Program-made: the position numbers and the translations under genes
The notes under the pieces: model-generated
The model's database searches: none
Told to the model about the DNA's origin: nothing
What the model saw: only the letters and a program-made list of their open reading frames with translations
Shown: positions 16,583-24,888 of the stretch, in pieces
How positions within the stretch are numbered: position 1 is the first letter of the stretch
Layout of the letters: each line of letters opens with the position of its first letter
Source of the DNA: Acidovorax sp. sic0104
GTDB taxonomy: Bacteria > Pseudomonadota > Gammaproteobacteria > Burkholderiales > Burkholderiaceae_C
NCBI RefSeq assembly: GCF_019219095.1
Contig: NZ_JAHUWH010000012.1
Span: 1-64,000 of the forward strand
Length of the DNA stretch: 64,000 bases
Reading direction: 5' to 3'

Positions 16583-18708
16583 TGCGGCGGCGCCGGTTTC
16601 TTGCCGCCGCGGGCGCAGGGGTGCTCACGGTCACGCTCGCCGGGTGCTCGCTGGTGCCGGTGATCCCCAAGCGCCCCACCTCTACCGCCGACGATGCGCT
16701 GGGCTGGATAAGGCACGAGGACGGCCGCTACACCCTGTGGCTGCCCAGCACCGAGATGGGCCAGCAGGTCAGTGCAGCACTGCAGGGCCTGGCCGCCGCC
16801 GAGCTGGGCGTGCCGCCCGCCGACGTGCACCTGCGCCTGCCCGCCACCAGCGACATCGCCCGCGTGCGTGCCACGGTCGGCAGCGCCAGCGTGCAGGACT
16901 TTGCCCTGCCCCTGGCACGCGCATGCGCGACGCTGCGCGAAGCCCTGGCCCATGGGCAGGCCAGCGGCACGCTCGCCGCGCGCGACATTCCGGCCAGCGC
17001 ACTGCGCAGCCTGCAGCCGCGCACCGGCCCACCGCAGCCACCCGCCCCCGGCCAACTGCAGGCCATCGTCACGGGCCAGCCCCTGTTCGCGAGCGACACC
17101 CGCCTGCCAGGGCCGCCGGGCATGCTCTATGGCCGCGTGCTGCGCGCCCCGGTATCGGCCGAGCTGCCATCGCGCCCTGCCGCCTTCGACGAGGCCGCAG
17201 CGCGTGCGGACCCAGCCTGCGTGATGGTGGTGCAGAGCGCGCTGCTGCAGCAGATGAACAGCCTGGGCCTGGGTATCGTCGCGCGAACGCCCGCAGCGCT
17301 TGACCGCATCGAGGCGGCGCTGGCCGTGCAGTGGCAGGTGGACGGAGCCTTCGAGCAAGCCCACGTCGACGAGCGCATCGACATCGACCGGCATCTGCAG
17401 CGTGGGGGCTTGCAGCACACCTTGCGCAAGGACAGCATCGCGGATGATGGAACCGCAGGCGCACCCTGGACACTGGACCTGCGCATGGACATCCCGCTGG
17501 CCGCCCACGCCCCCATCGAGCCGCGCAGTGCCACCGCCCGTTGGACCGCCACGGACAGCGCCGGCCCCACCCTGCAGGTGTGGGCGGGCACGCAGGACAT
17601 GTTCTACATCCGCGACGTGCTCGCCCGCCAGTTCGGCCTGGATGCGGAACGCATCACCGTACAGGCCTGCCGCGTGGGCGGGGGGTTCGGCGGGCGCACG
17701 CTGTGCACCGTGGAGCTGGAGGCCGCCGTGCTCGCGCAGGCGGCAGGCGCCCCGGTCAAGGTGCAGTGGAGCCGCGCGCAGGAATTTGCCCAGGGCTTCC
17801 AGCGCCCGCCCTCCAGCCACCGCATCCGCGCCCGTGTGCAGGACGGCCGCGTGACCCACTGGTGGCACGCCTTTGCGAGCAGCCACATCCTGTTCACGCC
17901 TGCGGCCATGCCGGTGTGGATGCAGAACCTGGCCGACCTGGTGGGCGACAGCGGCGTGGCGCGCGGCGCGCAATTGCCCTACGACGTGCCCCGCCAGCGC
18001 ATCGAGTTCACCGCCAGCCGGCTGCCCGTGCACACCGGCCCCTGGCGCGGCCTGGGCGCGGGCCCCAACACCCTGGCGGTGGAAAGCGCCATGGACGAAT
18101 GCGCGCGCCTGGCGGGCGCCGACCCGCTGGCCTGGCGCCTGCGCCACTGCACCGACACGCGGCTGGCCAGTGTGCTCACCCAGGTCGCCCACCAGTCGCG
18201 CTGGAGCGACCGGCCCCGCAGCGACGACACCACCCTGCGCGGGCGCGGCATCGCAGGCGGCATCTACAAAGGCGTGAGCTATGCCGCCGCGGTGGCCGAC
18301 GTTGAGGTCCACCGCGCCACTGGCCGGGTGCGCGTGACGGCCCTGTGGTGCGCCCACGACTGCGGGCTGGTATTGCAGCCCGACGGCGTGCGCGCGCAGA
18401 CCGAAGGCAACCTCGTGTGGTGCCTTGGCATGGTGCTGCACGAGCAGGTGCCGGTGGCACGCTCGGGCGTGGCCGCCGCCACATTCGCCGACTACCCACT
18501 GCCGCGCATGGGGGACGTGCCGCCGCTGCACGTGCACCTGGTGGAAAGCCGCGAGGCCCCGACCGGCGCGGGCGAAACCGCCATGGTCGCCGGTGCCGGA
18601 GCGCTGGCCAACGCGCTGCGCGATGCCACCGGCACGCGCTTCACCCGCCTGCCTGTGCGCAGTGCGGACATACAGGCCGCGCTGTCCGCTCCACCCGTGA
18701 CGCGCTGA
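16579..18708 (+). CDS. molybdopterin-binding large subunit of a molybdenum hydroxylase (IorB type)
   Basis: A 709-residue protein of the xanthine oxidase/aldehyde oxidase large-subunit family in its IorB-like branch. The molybdopterin motif GGGFGGR is near residues 365-371, and the C-terminal GAGE (Glu near 665) corresponds to the catalytic glutamate. The N-terminus starts MMRRRRFLAAAG and ends a hydrophobic run at LAGC, a twin-arginine signal that also has a lipobox, so the complex may be folded with cofactor, exported by Tat and lipid-anchored. It overlaps the small-subunit gene by ATGA and is followed 28 bp later by an AraC-type regulator. No cytochrome subunit or XdhC-like chaperone is adjacent. 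Confidence 0.87.
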   Translation: MMRRRRFLAAAGAGVLTVTLAGCSLVPVIPKRPTSTADDALGWIRHEDGRYTLWLPSTEMGQQVSAALQGLAAAELGVPPADVHLRLPATSDIARVRATVGSASVQDFALPLARACATLREALAHGQASGTLAARDIPASALRSLQPRTGPPQPPAPGQLQAIVTGQPLFASDTRLPGPPGMLYGRVLRAPVSAELPSRPAAFDEAAARADPACVMVVQSALLQQMNSLGLGIVARTPAALDRIEAALAVQWQVDGAFEQAHVDERIDIDRHLQRGGLQHTLRKDSIADDGTAGAPWTLDLRMDIPLAAHAPIEPRSATARWTATDSAGPTLQVWAGTQDMFYIRDVLARQFGLDAERITVQACRVGGGFGGRTLCTVELEAAVLAQAAGAPVKVQWSRAQEFAQGFQRPPSSHRIRARVQDGRVTHWWHAFASSHILFTPAAMPVWMQNLADLVGDSGVARGAQLPYDVPRQRIEFTASRLPVHTGPWRGLGAGPNTLAVESAMDECARLAGADPLAWRLRHCTDTRLASVLTQVAHQSRWSDRPRSDDTTLRGRGIAGGIYKGVSYAAAVADVEVHRATGRVRVTALWCAHDCGLVLQPDGVRAQTEGNLVWCLGMVLHEQVPVARSGVAAATFADYPLPRMGDVPPLHVHLVESREAPTGAGETAMVAGAGALANALRDATGTRFTRLPVRSADIQAALSAPPVTR

Positions 18709-18736
18709 CCACAAGGACTGGGACACAATCCGCCCG

Positions 18737-19750
18737 ATGCAAGACTTTGCCAGCGCCGCCATGGTCCGCCTGCTGGTGCGCGCCCTGCACCCGCACGGCC
18801 TGGCGCCGCCTCCCGGGCTTGACGCCTGGCGCGACGGCCCGCAGGGCAGCCACGTGCCCCTGGCCTGCAAACGCGCCGTGGTGCAGGCCATCCTGCAGCA
18901 CGGGGGGCCGGCCATGCTGTTGCGGCTGGCCGGGCGGGTGGACCTGCTGCAGGGCGACCCTGTTCACCGGGCATTGATCGGCGCGGCGGACATGCCCGCG
19001 CTGCTGGCCCGCTGGCAACGGTTGGAGCGGTATGTGCATTCTCGCCACCAGGTCAGCGTGCTGGACCTGGGGCCGCGCCACATGGCGCTGCGCCACCACG
19101 CACGTGCCGGTATTCCCGAGCCGCCCCAGCCCACCGAAAGCCTGGCCGTTCTGGGCGTGTTGCTGGGCACCGGGCGCATATTGGGGGTGCAAGGCCTGAG
19201 CGTCGAGTGGACCGGCGCCGGCACCCTGCGATGGCAGGCCGACACACCCGCAGGGTTCGACGCGGATTCCGCGCTGACCGCATCGCTGGCGCAGCCCATG
19301 GCCAATGGCAGCGCCGGGAATTGGACGCTGCGCTGGCACGCCACCCGCCAAAGCCCGAGCCTTGCCATGCCGCACCGCCCTGGGTTCCAACAAGCCACCT
19401 CCGGCCTGTGCGACGCCCTGCCCTGGCCCGCCCTGGCGCACCAGCTTGCCCGCCATGTGCTGCATGACCCGGCGGCCCCGCACACCGTGGACGCGCTGGC
19501 ACGGCACGCGGGGCTGGCGCGCCGCAGCCTGCAGCGGGCCTTGTCAGGCAGTGGCCTGAGCTGCCGCAGCATCGTGACCGAAGCCCGCGCCCGCGCGGCC
19601 GCGCAGTGGCTGCTGCAGGGCCACCACGGCCTGGCCGAGATCGGGTTTGCCTGCGGCTTTGCGGACCAGCCGCACTTCACGCGGGAGTTCGCGCGCCATG
19701 TGGGGCTGACCCCGGCGCGCTACCGGCAGGCCTTCACCGGCGCAGCGTGA
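18737..19750 (+). CDS. AraC-family regulator
   Basis: A 337-residue regulator with an N-terminal Arabinose_bd-type sensor domain (about residues 10-200) and a C-terminal double helix-turn-helix: first HTH around VDALARHAGLARRSLQRAL, second around LAEIGFACGFADQPHFTREF and GLTPARYR. It starts 28 bp after the molybdenum hydroxylase genes in the same direction and so probably regulates them in response to the substrate. The effector is unknown. Confidence 0.85.
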   Translation: MQDFASAAMVRLLVRALHPHGLAPPPGLDAWRDGPQGSHVPLACKRAVVQAILQHGGPAMLLRLAGRVDLLQGDPVHRALIGAADMPALLARWQRLERYVHSRHQVSVLDLGPRHMALRHHARAGIPEPPQPTESLAVLGVLLGTGRILGVQGLSVEWTGAGTLRWQADTPAGFDADSALTASLAQPMANGSAGNWTLRWHATRQSPSLAMPHRPGFQQATSGLCDALPWPALAHQLARHVLHDPAAPHTVDALARHAGLARRSLQRALSGSGLSCRSIVTEARARAAAQWLLQGHHGLAEIGFACGFADQPHFTREFARHVGLTPARYRQAFTGAA

Positions 19751-19763
19751 TCGACCGCCAACG

Positions 19764-19820
19764 CTTCAATTTTCATAGCAACAGATCAATACAGGCAAGC
19801 GACCGCAAGGATTTTCATTC
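19764..19820 (+). repeat. short interspersed repeat, family A, copy 3
   Basis: Contains CATAGCAACAGATCAATAC, then CAAGCGACCGCAAGG and ATTTTCAT. It lies between the convergent AraC-type gene and nsrR and overlaps the last codons of nsrR (stop at 19815-19817). Confidence 0.6.
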
Positions 19821-20333
19821 GAGGTACGGCAGCGGCAGCCCTGCCACCAGCTGCGCCGCACGCCGCGCCGTGCCGGCGCGCGGCGCGGCCACGGTGGACA
19901 CCGACCCCGCGCCCGTGGCGGGCGCCTGGCCCACCATCAGGTCCGCCAGGGTCACCCGGTCCAGCTCTGCCAGATAGGCCTGCATGGCGCGCCCGAGCAC
20001 GCCTTTCAAGCGGCAGTGGCTGCTCAGGCGGCAGCGGTTGGTCTCGGGGTCGAAGCACTCCACCAGGTTGAAATCCGTCTCGGTGGCGCGCACCACGGCG
20101 CCGATGTTGATCTCGGACGCCGGGCGCATCAGCCGCATGCCGCCGCCGCGCCCGCGCGTGGTCTCCAGCAGGCCCTGGGCGCTGAGCTGCTGCACGATCT
20201 TCATCAAGTGGCTGCGTGATATGCCATAGCCCTCGGCCACCTCGACGATGGTCACCGGCTGCTCGCGCCCCTCGGTGGCAGCGCAGTACATCAGCACGCG
20301 CAGCGTGTAGTCGGTCCATTGGGTCAGGCGCAT
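19815..20333 (-). CDS. nsrR: nitric-oxide-sensing Rrf2 repressor NsrR
   Basis: A 172-residue Rrf2-family repressor whose iron-sulfur cluster is destroyed by nitric oxide. The winged helix is in residues 1-70 (MRLTQWTDYTLRVLMYCA; GYGISRSHLMKIVQQL), and the three cluster cysteines Cys93, Cys101 and Cys107 (CFDPETNRC, SSHC) have NsrR spacing. It extends about 25 residues beyond the usual C-terminus, ending in part of a repeat element. It is divergent from an iron-sulfur repair gene and a haemoglobin gene, the classic NsrR targets, which strongly supports the call over IscR. Confidence 0.9.
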   Translation of the reverse strand: MRLTQWTDYTLRVLMYCAATEGREQPVTIVEVAEGYGISRSHLMKIVQQLSAQGLLETTRGRGGGMRLMRPASEINIGAVVRATETDFNLVECFDPETNRCRLSSHCRLKGVLGRAMQAYLAELDRVTLADLMVGQAPATGAGSVSTVAAPRAGTARRAAQLVAGLPLPYLE

Positions 20334-20388
20334 GGAATTTGCCCCAGGTCAATCAAAAGATACATAGCGGCTGAATTTTATTGGATAA

Positions 20389-20411
20389 AATATTCACAAC
20401 AAATGAATCTT
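20389..20411. promoter_or_regulatory. candidate NsrR operator
   Basis: The right half AAATGAATCTT matches the enteric NsrR half-site AAATGCATCTT at 10 of 11 positions; the left half AATATTCACAA matches less well (6 of 11). A further partial half-site AAGATACATAG is at 20358-20368. They lie in the AT-rich divergent region between nsrR and the repair gene. The comparison uses the enteric consensus from memory; species-specific sites may differ. Confidence 0.5.
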
Positions 20412-20425
20412 TAAAAAGGACCACC

Positions 20426-21172
20426 ATGAACGCCCGTGCAGACCATCTGGACATCGCCCCCACCGCCACGTTCGTGCCAAGCGCAGACCAGCAGATCGGC
20501 CAGATCGCCGTGCAGTTGCCGGGCGCCACGGCCGTATTCCGTCGGCTCAAGCTTGATTTCTGCTGCGGCGGCCAGGTGCCGCTGGCACAGGCTGCAGCCG
20601 ACAGGGGCCTCGATGTGTCGGCCGTGCTGGCCGAGCTGGCAGCCCTGCAGCGCAGCGACGCCGCACCCGAAGCCACCTCGCCCAGCGCGCTGATCGACCA
20701 CATCCTGGCGCGCTACCACGAGGTGCACCGCGCCCAGCTGCCCGAGCTGATCCGCATGGCCCGCCGCGTGGAGGCCGTACACCGCGACAGCCCCGACGTG
20801 CCCGCCGGCCTGGCCGACCTGCTGGAAGACATGCATGAGGAGCTGCTCTCGCACATGCGCAAGGAAGAGCAGGTCCTGTTCCCCCTGATGAAGGCCGGCG
20901 GCAACCCCTTCGTGGCGCAGCCCATCAGCATGATGCGCGCCGAGCACGTGGACCACGGCGCAGCGCTCGACAAGCTCAATGCGATCACCCATGACGCCAC
21001 CCCGCCGCTGGGCGCCTGCAACACCTGGCGCGCGCTCTACGCCGGCATCGCACAGCTGAACGACGACCTGATCAGCCACATCCATCTGGAGAACAATGTG
21101 CTGTTCCCGGCCTTCGAAGGCGGAGCTGCCGCGTCGCAGGGTTGCGGCTCATCAGGCTGTGCGTGCAGCTGA
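20426..21172 (+). CDS. scdA: iron-sulfur cluster repair di-iron protein (RIC/ScdA/YtfE)
   Basis: A 248-residue cytosolic protein that restores iron-sulfur clusters damaged by nitric oxide or oxidants. The N-terminal ScdA domain has the paired cysteines LDFCCGG (Cys46, Cys47); the C-terminal hemerythrin-like domain has spaced His and Glu ligands (His92, His143, Glu147, His177, His218 or His220). It ends with an unusual cysteine-containing tail, GCGSSGCACS. AAGGA precedes the ATG at 20426. Divergent from nsrR and followed by a haemoglobin gene: an NO-response unit. Confidence 0.92.
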   Translation: MNARADHLDIAPTATFVPSADQQIGQIAVQLPGATAVFRRLKLDFCCGGQVPLAQAAADRGLDVSAVLAELAALQRSDAAPEATSPSALIDHILARYHEVHRAQLPELIRMARRVEAVHRDSPDVPAGLADLLEDMHEELLSHMRKEEQVLFPLMKAGGNPFVAQPISMMRAEHVDHGAALDKLNAITHDATPPLGACNTWRALYAGIAQLNDDLISHIHLENNVLFPAFEGGAAASQGCGSSGCACS

Positions 21173-21189
21173 CAGGGCACACTGCCGCC

Positions 21190-21636
21190 ATGCCGCGCAC
21201 ACCATCTACCCCTGCTGCGCCCACCGCCGTGCCCAGCCCCGACAGCATCACGCGGCTGGTGCACGGCTTCTATGCCGACGTGCGCGCCGACCCGCTGCTC
21301 GGGCCGGTGTTCGAGAAGGCCCTGCACGGCCACTGGGACGCCCACCTGCAGCGGCTGGTGGACTTCTGGAGCACGGTGGCACTGGGCACGCGCAGCTTCA
21401 AGGGAGACGTGTTCGGCAAGCACATGGTGCTGGAAGGCGTCACCCCGGCGCACTTCGCGGCCTGGGTGCGCCTGTGGCAACAGCACACCAGCGCGCTTTT
21501 CACGCCCGAAGCCGCCCTGCAGCTGCAGTTGGCGGCACACGGGATTGCGCGCAACCTGTTCAGAGGCTACTTCGGCGAAGCGCCGCCTTTCGAGACCGCC
21601 CCGGACGACGGCGGCCACGGACACCTTCGCGGCTGA
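21190..21636 (+). CDS. group III truncated haemoglobin
   Basis: A 148-residue single-domain globin of the trHbP/group III type: ITRLVHGFYADVRADPLLGPVF is the typical start, with FWSTVALGTRSFKGDVFGKH and the proximal-His region GVTPAHFAAWVRLW. Truncated globins next to NO-repair genes usually bind O2 or NO and help detoxify nitrosative stress. It starts 17 bp after the repair-protein gene and is presumably cotranscribed under NsrR. The short Ala/Pro/Ser-rich N-terminal arm (about 18 residues) is not part of the fold. Confidence 0.88.
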   Translation: MPRTPSTPAAPTAVPSPDSITRLVHGFYADVRADPLLGPVFEKALHGHWDAHLQRLVDFWSTVALGTRSFKGDVFGKHMVLEGVTPAHFAAWVRLWQQHTSALFTPEAALQLQLAAHGIARNLFRGYFGEAPPFETAPDDGGHGHLRG

Positions 21637-21642
21637 GAGCGC

Positions 21643-21819
21643 CTACTTGTCCTTCTTCGAGCCCGGCGTGAAGAACAGCGCCACGCCCACGGCAATCAGC
21701 GCCACGGGCCACCACACGCGCAGCAATTCGCGCAGGCTGATGCTGATGAGCCCCAGGTTGGTCAGCAGAAAAAACACGCCCAGCACGACCAGAACGATCG
21801 CAGCGATATTGCCCTTCAT
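21643..21819 (-). CDS. small membrane protein (LiaI/LiaF-like TM region, DUF5668 type)
   Basis: A 58-residue protein with two hydrophobic helices: NIAAIVLVVLGVFFLLTNLG, then a polar/amphipathic stretch ISLRELLRVWWP and a second helix, with a short basic tail GSKKDK. This is the common small two-helix module found alone or in LiaF-like proteins. The second ATG (21819) has GAGGGA at good spacing and is preferred over the ATG two codons earlier. Function unknown. Confidence 0.75.
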   Translation of the reverse strand: MKGNIAAIVLVVLGVFFLLTNLGLISISLRELLRVWWPVALIAVGVALFFTPGSKKDK

Positions 21820-21882
21820 GTGCATTCCCTCGGAGTTGTTGGTGTGGTCCGAGCGATTATGGCGGCGGCCCGGGCGTTGCGG

Positions 21883-22128
21883 CTACCGACCGGGGCGCAC
21901 TGTTGCTGCGGCGCGCAACGGCGTGAGCAGGTCGGACAGGCCGTTGTGGTCGATCTCATGCATCAGCGCCAGCAACTGACCCAGCTCGCCCTTGGGAAAG
22001 CCCTCGCGTGCAAACCAGTTCAGGTAGTTGCCCGGCAGGTCGGCCAGGAGCGTGCCCTTGTGTTTGCCATAGGGCATCGGCATGCTGACCAGGCGCTGCA
22101 GCCTGTCGGGGTCGATGGCGTGCTGCAT
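21883..22128 (-). CDS. DUF3820-family protein
   Basis: An 81-residue soluble protein with the DUF3820 core MPYGKHKGTLLADLPGNYL and WFAREGFPKGELGQLLALMHEI, a small domain sometimes linked to exonuclease-like or virulence-related proteins but of unknown activity. Its ATG overlaps the stop of the SUI1-family gene (TGATG), so it is the last gene of a three-gene operon. Confidence 0.8.
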   Translation of the reverse strand: MQHAIDPDRLQRLVSMPMPYGKHKGTLLADLPGNYLNWFAREGFPKGELGQLLALMHEIDHNGLSDLLTPLRAAATVRPGR

Positions 22129-22490
22129 CAGCCGCCCGCCCGCTTGACCTTGTGGCCCAGCTTCTGCAGCGCGGCCATCACGCGCTCCACGTGATCGCCC
22201 TGCACTTCGATGACGCCATCCTTCACCGTGCCGCCGCTGCCGCAGGCAGCCTTGAGCTGTTTGCCTAGCTGATCGAGCGCGGCCGCGTCCACCAGCACAC
22301 CCTTGACCAGCGTCACGGCCTTGCCGCCGCGGCCCTTGGTCTCGCGCGAAACGCGCACGATACCGTCGCCAGCGGGCAGCGGCTTGTTCTGCTGGCAGGT
22401 GCACTGCGCCACGGGCTGGCGGCAGCCGGGGCACATGCGGCCCGCGTCGGTGGAATAGACCAGCCCGCCCAGGTCGGCAAAGGACTTCAT
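22128..22490 (-). CDS. SUI1/eIF1-family translation initiation factor (YciH-like)
   Basis: A 120-residue protein. The first 35 residues have a CxxC...CxC group (Cys20, Cys23, Cys30, Cys32) that could bind a metal; the rest is the SUI1 fold with GGKAVTLVKGV and CGSGGTVKDGVIEVQGDH, the eIF1 signature. Bacterial SUI1 proteins can influence start-codon fidelity in vitro; the in vivo role is unclear. Its ATG overlaps the DUF2721 gene stop by ATGA, and its stop overlaps the DUF3820 gene. Confidence 0.88.
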   Translation of the reverse strand: MKSFADLGGLVYSTDAGRMCPGCRQPVAQCTCQQNKPLPAGDGIVRVSRETKGRGGKAVTLVKGVLVDAAALDQLGKQLKAACGSGGTVKDGVIEVQGDHVERVMAALQKLGHKVKRAGG

Positions 22491-22954
22491 CGCTTGTGCT
22501 CCACTTCGTTTTGCAGCATGTGGAAGTCCAGCAGGCGCGTGGCCAGCAGCGTTTCGGTGAGAAAGCACACCAGTGCCAGCAAGAACGACGCCACCCCCGC
22601 CAGGAACCCCGCCACCGCCAGCCGGTTGGACTGGAAGTTGGTCGTCTCGCCCAGGAACAGCAGGATGATGGTGATACCGATGAGGAAGGCGCAGAAGGTC
22701 AGCAGCCCGATGCAGCCGTTGGCCAGCCGCCCGCGCAGCCGCAGGTCGGCCAGCTCCTTGTAGGCGCGGGCCAGGAACTCGGGCTCCGTGTTGGCGCGTG
22801 CGCGGTCTTCCACCACGCGGGCGCGGTCGATGATGCGCGCCAGGCGGCCGGCCACGGCGCCGATCATGCCGGACACGGCCGTGAGCAGGAACACGGGGGC
22901 TACCGCGAGCTGGATGCCGTGGGTGATGTTGGACGGATCGAGGGTCAGGGCCAT
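22487..22954 (-). CDS. DUF2721 membrane protein
   Basis: A 155-residue protein with three hydrophobic helices (about residues 15-38, 80-102 and 112-138) and a charged cytoplasmic-type stretch RLARIIDRARVVEDRARA between the first two, the DUF2721 pattern. Function unknown. First gene of the overlapping operon with the SUI1 and DUF3820 genes. Confidence 0.82.
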   Translation of the reverse strand: MALTLDPSNITHGIQLAVAPVFLLTAVSGMIGAVAGRLARIIDRARVVEDRARANTEPEFLARAYKELADLRLRGRLANGCIGLLTFCAFLIGITIILLFLGETTNFQSNRLAVAGFLAGVASFLLALVCFLTETLLATRLLDFHMLQNEVEHKR

Positions 22955-23130
22955 GGAAGCAATCGGGAAGAACGCGAGGAAGCAGGCGCCCGATTATCGG
23001 TGCGCGGCGCACCCCTGGCCACCCGTGAGGCGGCGCGGCAACGCGACTGCGGCGACAATGGGGCCTTCCCGTCACCCACGCAGCGCCAGCGGCCCCGCCG
23101 CCCGTGCGTCTGCCCTGCGCGTTCCCGCCC

Positions 23131-24420
23131 ATGCCCTTTGCTTCCCTCGGCCTGTCCCCGGCCCTCGTCCACGCAGCCCACCAGCTCGGGTTCTCCGTGC
23201 CCACGCCCATCCAGGCCGCCGCCATCCCGGCCGTCCTGCAGGGCTCAGACGTGCTGGGCGCCGCACAGACGGGCTCGGGCAAGACGGCCGCATTTGCGCT
23301 GCCGCTGCTGCAGCAACTCCAGCTGAGCGCCACGGGCGGCCCCCGCCGCGTGCGCGCCCTGGTGCTGGTGCCCACGCGCGAGCTGGCCGCACAGGTGGGC
23401 GAGGTGCTGCGCAGCCTGGCCCAGCACCTGCAGCAGCCGCTGAAGGTGGCCATCGTGTTTGGTGGCGTGTCCATCAACCCCCAGATGATCGGCCTGCGCG
23501 GCGGCGCCGACATCGTGGTGGCCACGCCCGGGCGCCTGCTGGACCTGGTGGAGCACAACGCGCTGCGACTGTCCGCCGTGGCGCACCTGGTGCTGGACGA
23601 AGCCGACCGCCTGCTGGACCTGGGATTTGCCGACGAGCTGCAGCGCGTGCTGGCGCTGCTGCCCGCGCAGCGCCAGAACCTGTTCTTTTCCGCGACCTTC
23701 CCGGACGCCGTCCAGGCGCTGGCCGACGGGTTGTTGAAGTCGCCCGTGCGGGTGGAGGTGCCCCACACCCCGGGCAGTGAGCCCGCCATCGAGCAGCGCG
23801 CCATCGCGGTGGATGCCAGCCGGCGCACGCAACTGCTGCGCCACCTGGTCAAGCAGCACGAATGGTCCCGGGTGTTGGTATTCGTGGCCACGCAGTACGC
23901 CGCTGAACATGTGGCCGAAAAGCTCTACAAGGCCGGCATCTACGCCTCGCCCTTCCACGGCGGGCTGAGCCAGGGCGCCCGCAACCAGGTGCTGCAGGAG
24001 TTCAAGGACGAGCGGTGGCAAGTGGTCGTGACCACCGATCTGGCCGCACGCGGCATCGACATCGCGCAGCTGCCCGCCGTGGTCAACTATGACCTGCCGC
24101 GCTCAGCGGTGGACTACGTGCACCGCATCGGCCGCACGGGCCGCGCGGGGGAAAGCGGTGTTGCGGTGAGCTTCGTGACGGCGGATGCCGAGGCGCACTT
24201 CCGCCTGATCGAGAAGCGCCAGCACCTGAGCCTGCCGCGCGAGCATATCGCAGGCTTCGAGCCCAGCGAGGCCGCCCAGGGCCCCGTACCGGACGTGCAA
24301 TCACCGGCTGGCACCGGCGGCATCAAGGGCAAGCGCCCGAGCAAGAAAGACAAACTGCGTGCAGCTGCCGCTGCATCCACGGGCTCGCCGGGCGCAGGCC
24401 CCGATACCGGCAAAGCTTGA
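23131..24420 (+). CDS. rhlE: DEAD-box RNA helicase RhlE
   Basis: A 429-residue ATP-dependent RNA helicase. The Q motif (FASLGLSP, TPIQAAAIP), Walker A AQTGSGKT, PTRELAAQ, DEAD, SAT, and HRIGRTGRAG are all present in order, followed by a short basic tail KGKRPSKKDKLRAAAAAS typical of RhlE proteins that act in ribosome and RNA metabolism. The start at 23131 (MPFASLGLSP) fits the family; a GTG 27 bases upstream is open. The gene is followed by a hairpin that has a T-run only on the other strand. Confidence 0.92.
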   Translation: MPFASLGLSPALVHAAHQLGFSVPTPIQAAAIPAVLQGSDVLGAAQTGSGKTAAFALPLLQQLQLSATGGPRRVRALVLVPTRELAAQVGEVLRSLAQHLQQPLKVAIVFGGVSINPQMIGLRGGADIVVATPGRLLDLVEHNALRLSAVAHLVLDEADRLLDLGFADELQRVLALLPAQRQNLFFSATFPDAVQALADGLLKSPVRVEVPHTPGSEPAIEQRAIAVDASRRTQLLRHLVKQHEWSRVLVFVATQYAAEHVAEKLYKAGIYASPFHGGLSQGARNQVLQEFKDERWQVVVTTDLAARGIDIAQLPAVVNYDLPRSAVDYVHRIGRTGRAGESGVAVSFVTADAEAHFRLIEKRQHLSLPREHIAGFEPSEAAQGPVPDVQSPAGTGGIKGKRPSKKDKLRAAAAASTGSPGAGPDTGKA

Positions 24421-24448
24421 AAAAGTGCCCCGGGCAGACAGGGGCACC
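24421..24448 (-). terminator. Rho-independent terminator of the DUF6172 gene
   Basis: GTGCCCC (24426-24432) and GGGGCAC (24442-24448) form a 7-bp GC-only-closed stem with a 9-base loop. Read leftward it is followed at once by TTTTT, the classic arrangement for the minus-strand gene ending at 24460. For rhlE on the plus strand it has no T-run. Confidence 0.75.
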
Positions 24449-24459
24449 CGGGTAGGGGT

Positions 24460-24798
24460 TCAGGCCTCGTCGCCCACGTCGCCGTCGTCGCCATCCTCGG
24501 GTCCGGCACCCGCAGGCCGCGCCTTGCGCTGGGCGGGCCTGGCCAGGATTTCCACATAGAACTGCGGGCCACCCTCGGCAGCGACTTCGTTGATGCGCTC
24601 GGTCAGCGCTGAAAGGTGCACCACTTCGGCGGTTTCCTGGGTGCGGCCGAAGCGGCAGTCGAAGTCCCAGTAGTCGGCGCCTTGGGGCAGATCACGGCGG
24701 CGTTCGCGCTTGATGTACTTGCGGATTTCGTGCTTGACGGCGTCCAGGATGCGGTCGGGGTTCTTGCCTTCGGCGTGGAGGGGGAAAGTTTTTCTCAT
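24460..24798 (-). CDS. DUF6172-family protein
   Basis: A 112-residue cytosolic protein starting MRKTFPLHAEGKNPDRILDA, with the conserved-looking DYWDFDCRFGR block and an acidic tail GPEDGDDGDVGDEA. The family is common in beta- and gammaproteobacteria; no activity is known. It is convergent with rhlE and divergent from the diguanylate cyclase gene. Confidence 0.75.
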   Translation of the reverse strand: MRKTFPLHAEGKNPDRILDAVKHEIRKYIKRERRRDLPQGADYWDFDCRFGRTQETAEVVHLSALTERINEVAAEGGPQFYVEILARPAQRKARPAGAGPEDGDDGDVGDEA

Positions 24799-24888
24799 GG
24801 GTGATGGTAGCGCCCCTGACACAAATCCATTTCCAGGCAAAAACCCCGGTGCCACAATGGCGCATTACGTTTGGTGACTGCCACATCC

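Noticed and set aside
16555..18915. 786-codon minus-strand frame across the molybdenum hydroxylase genes
   Set aside because: Antisense shadow; the plus-strand proteins have complete motifs.
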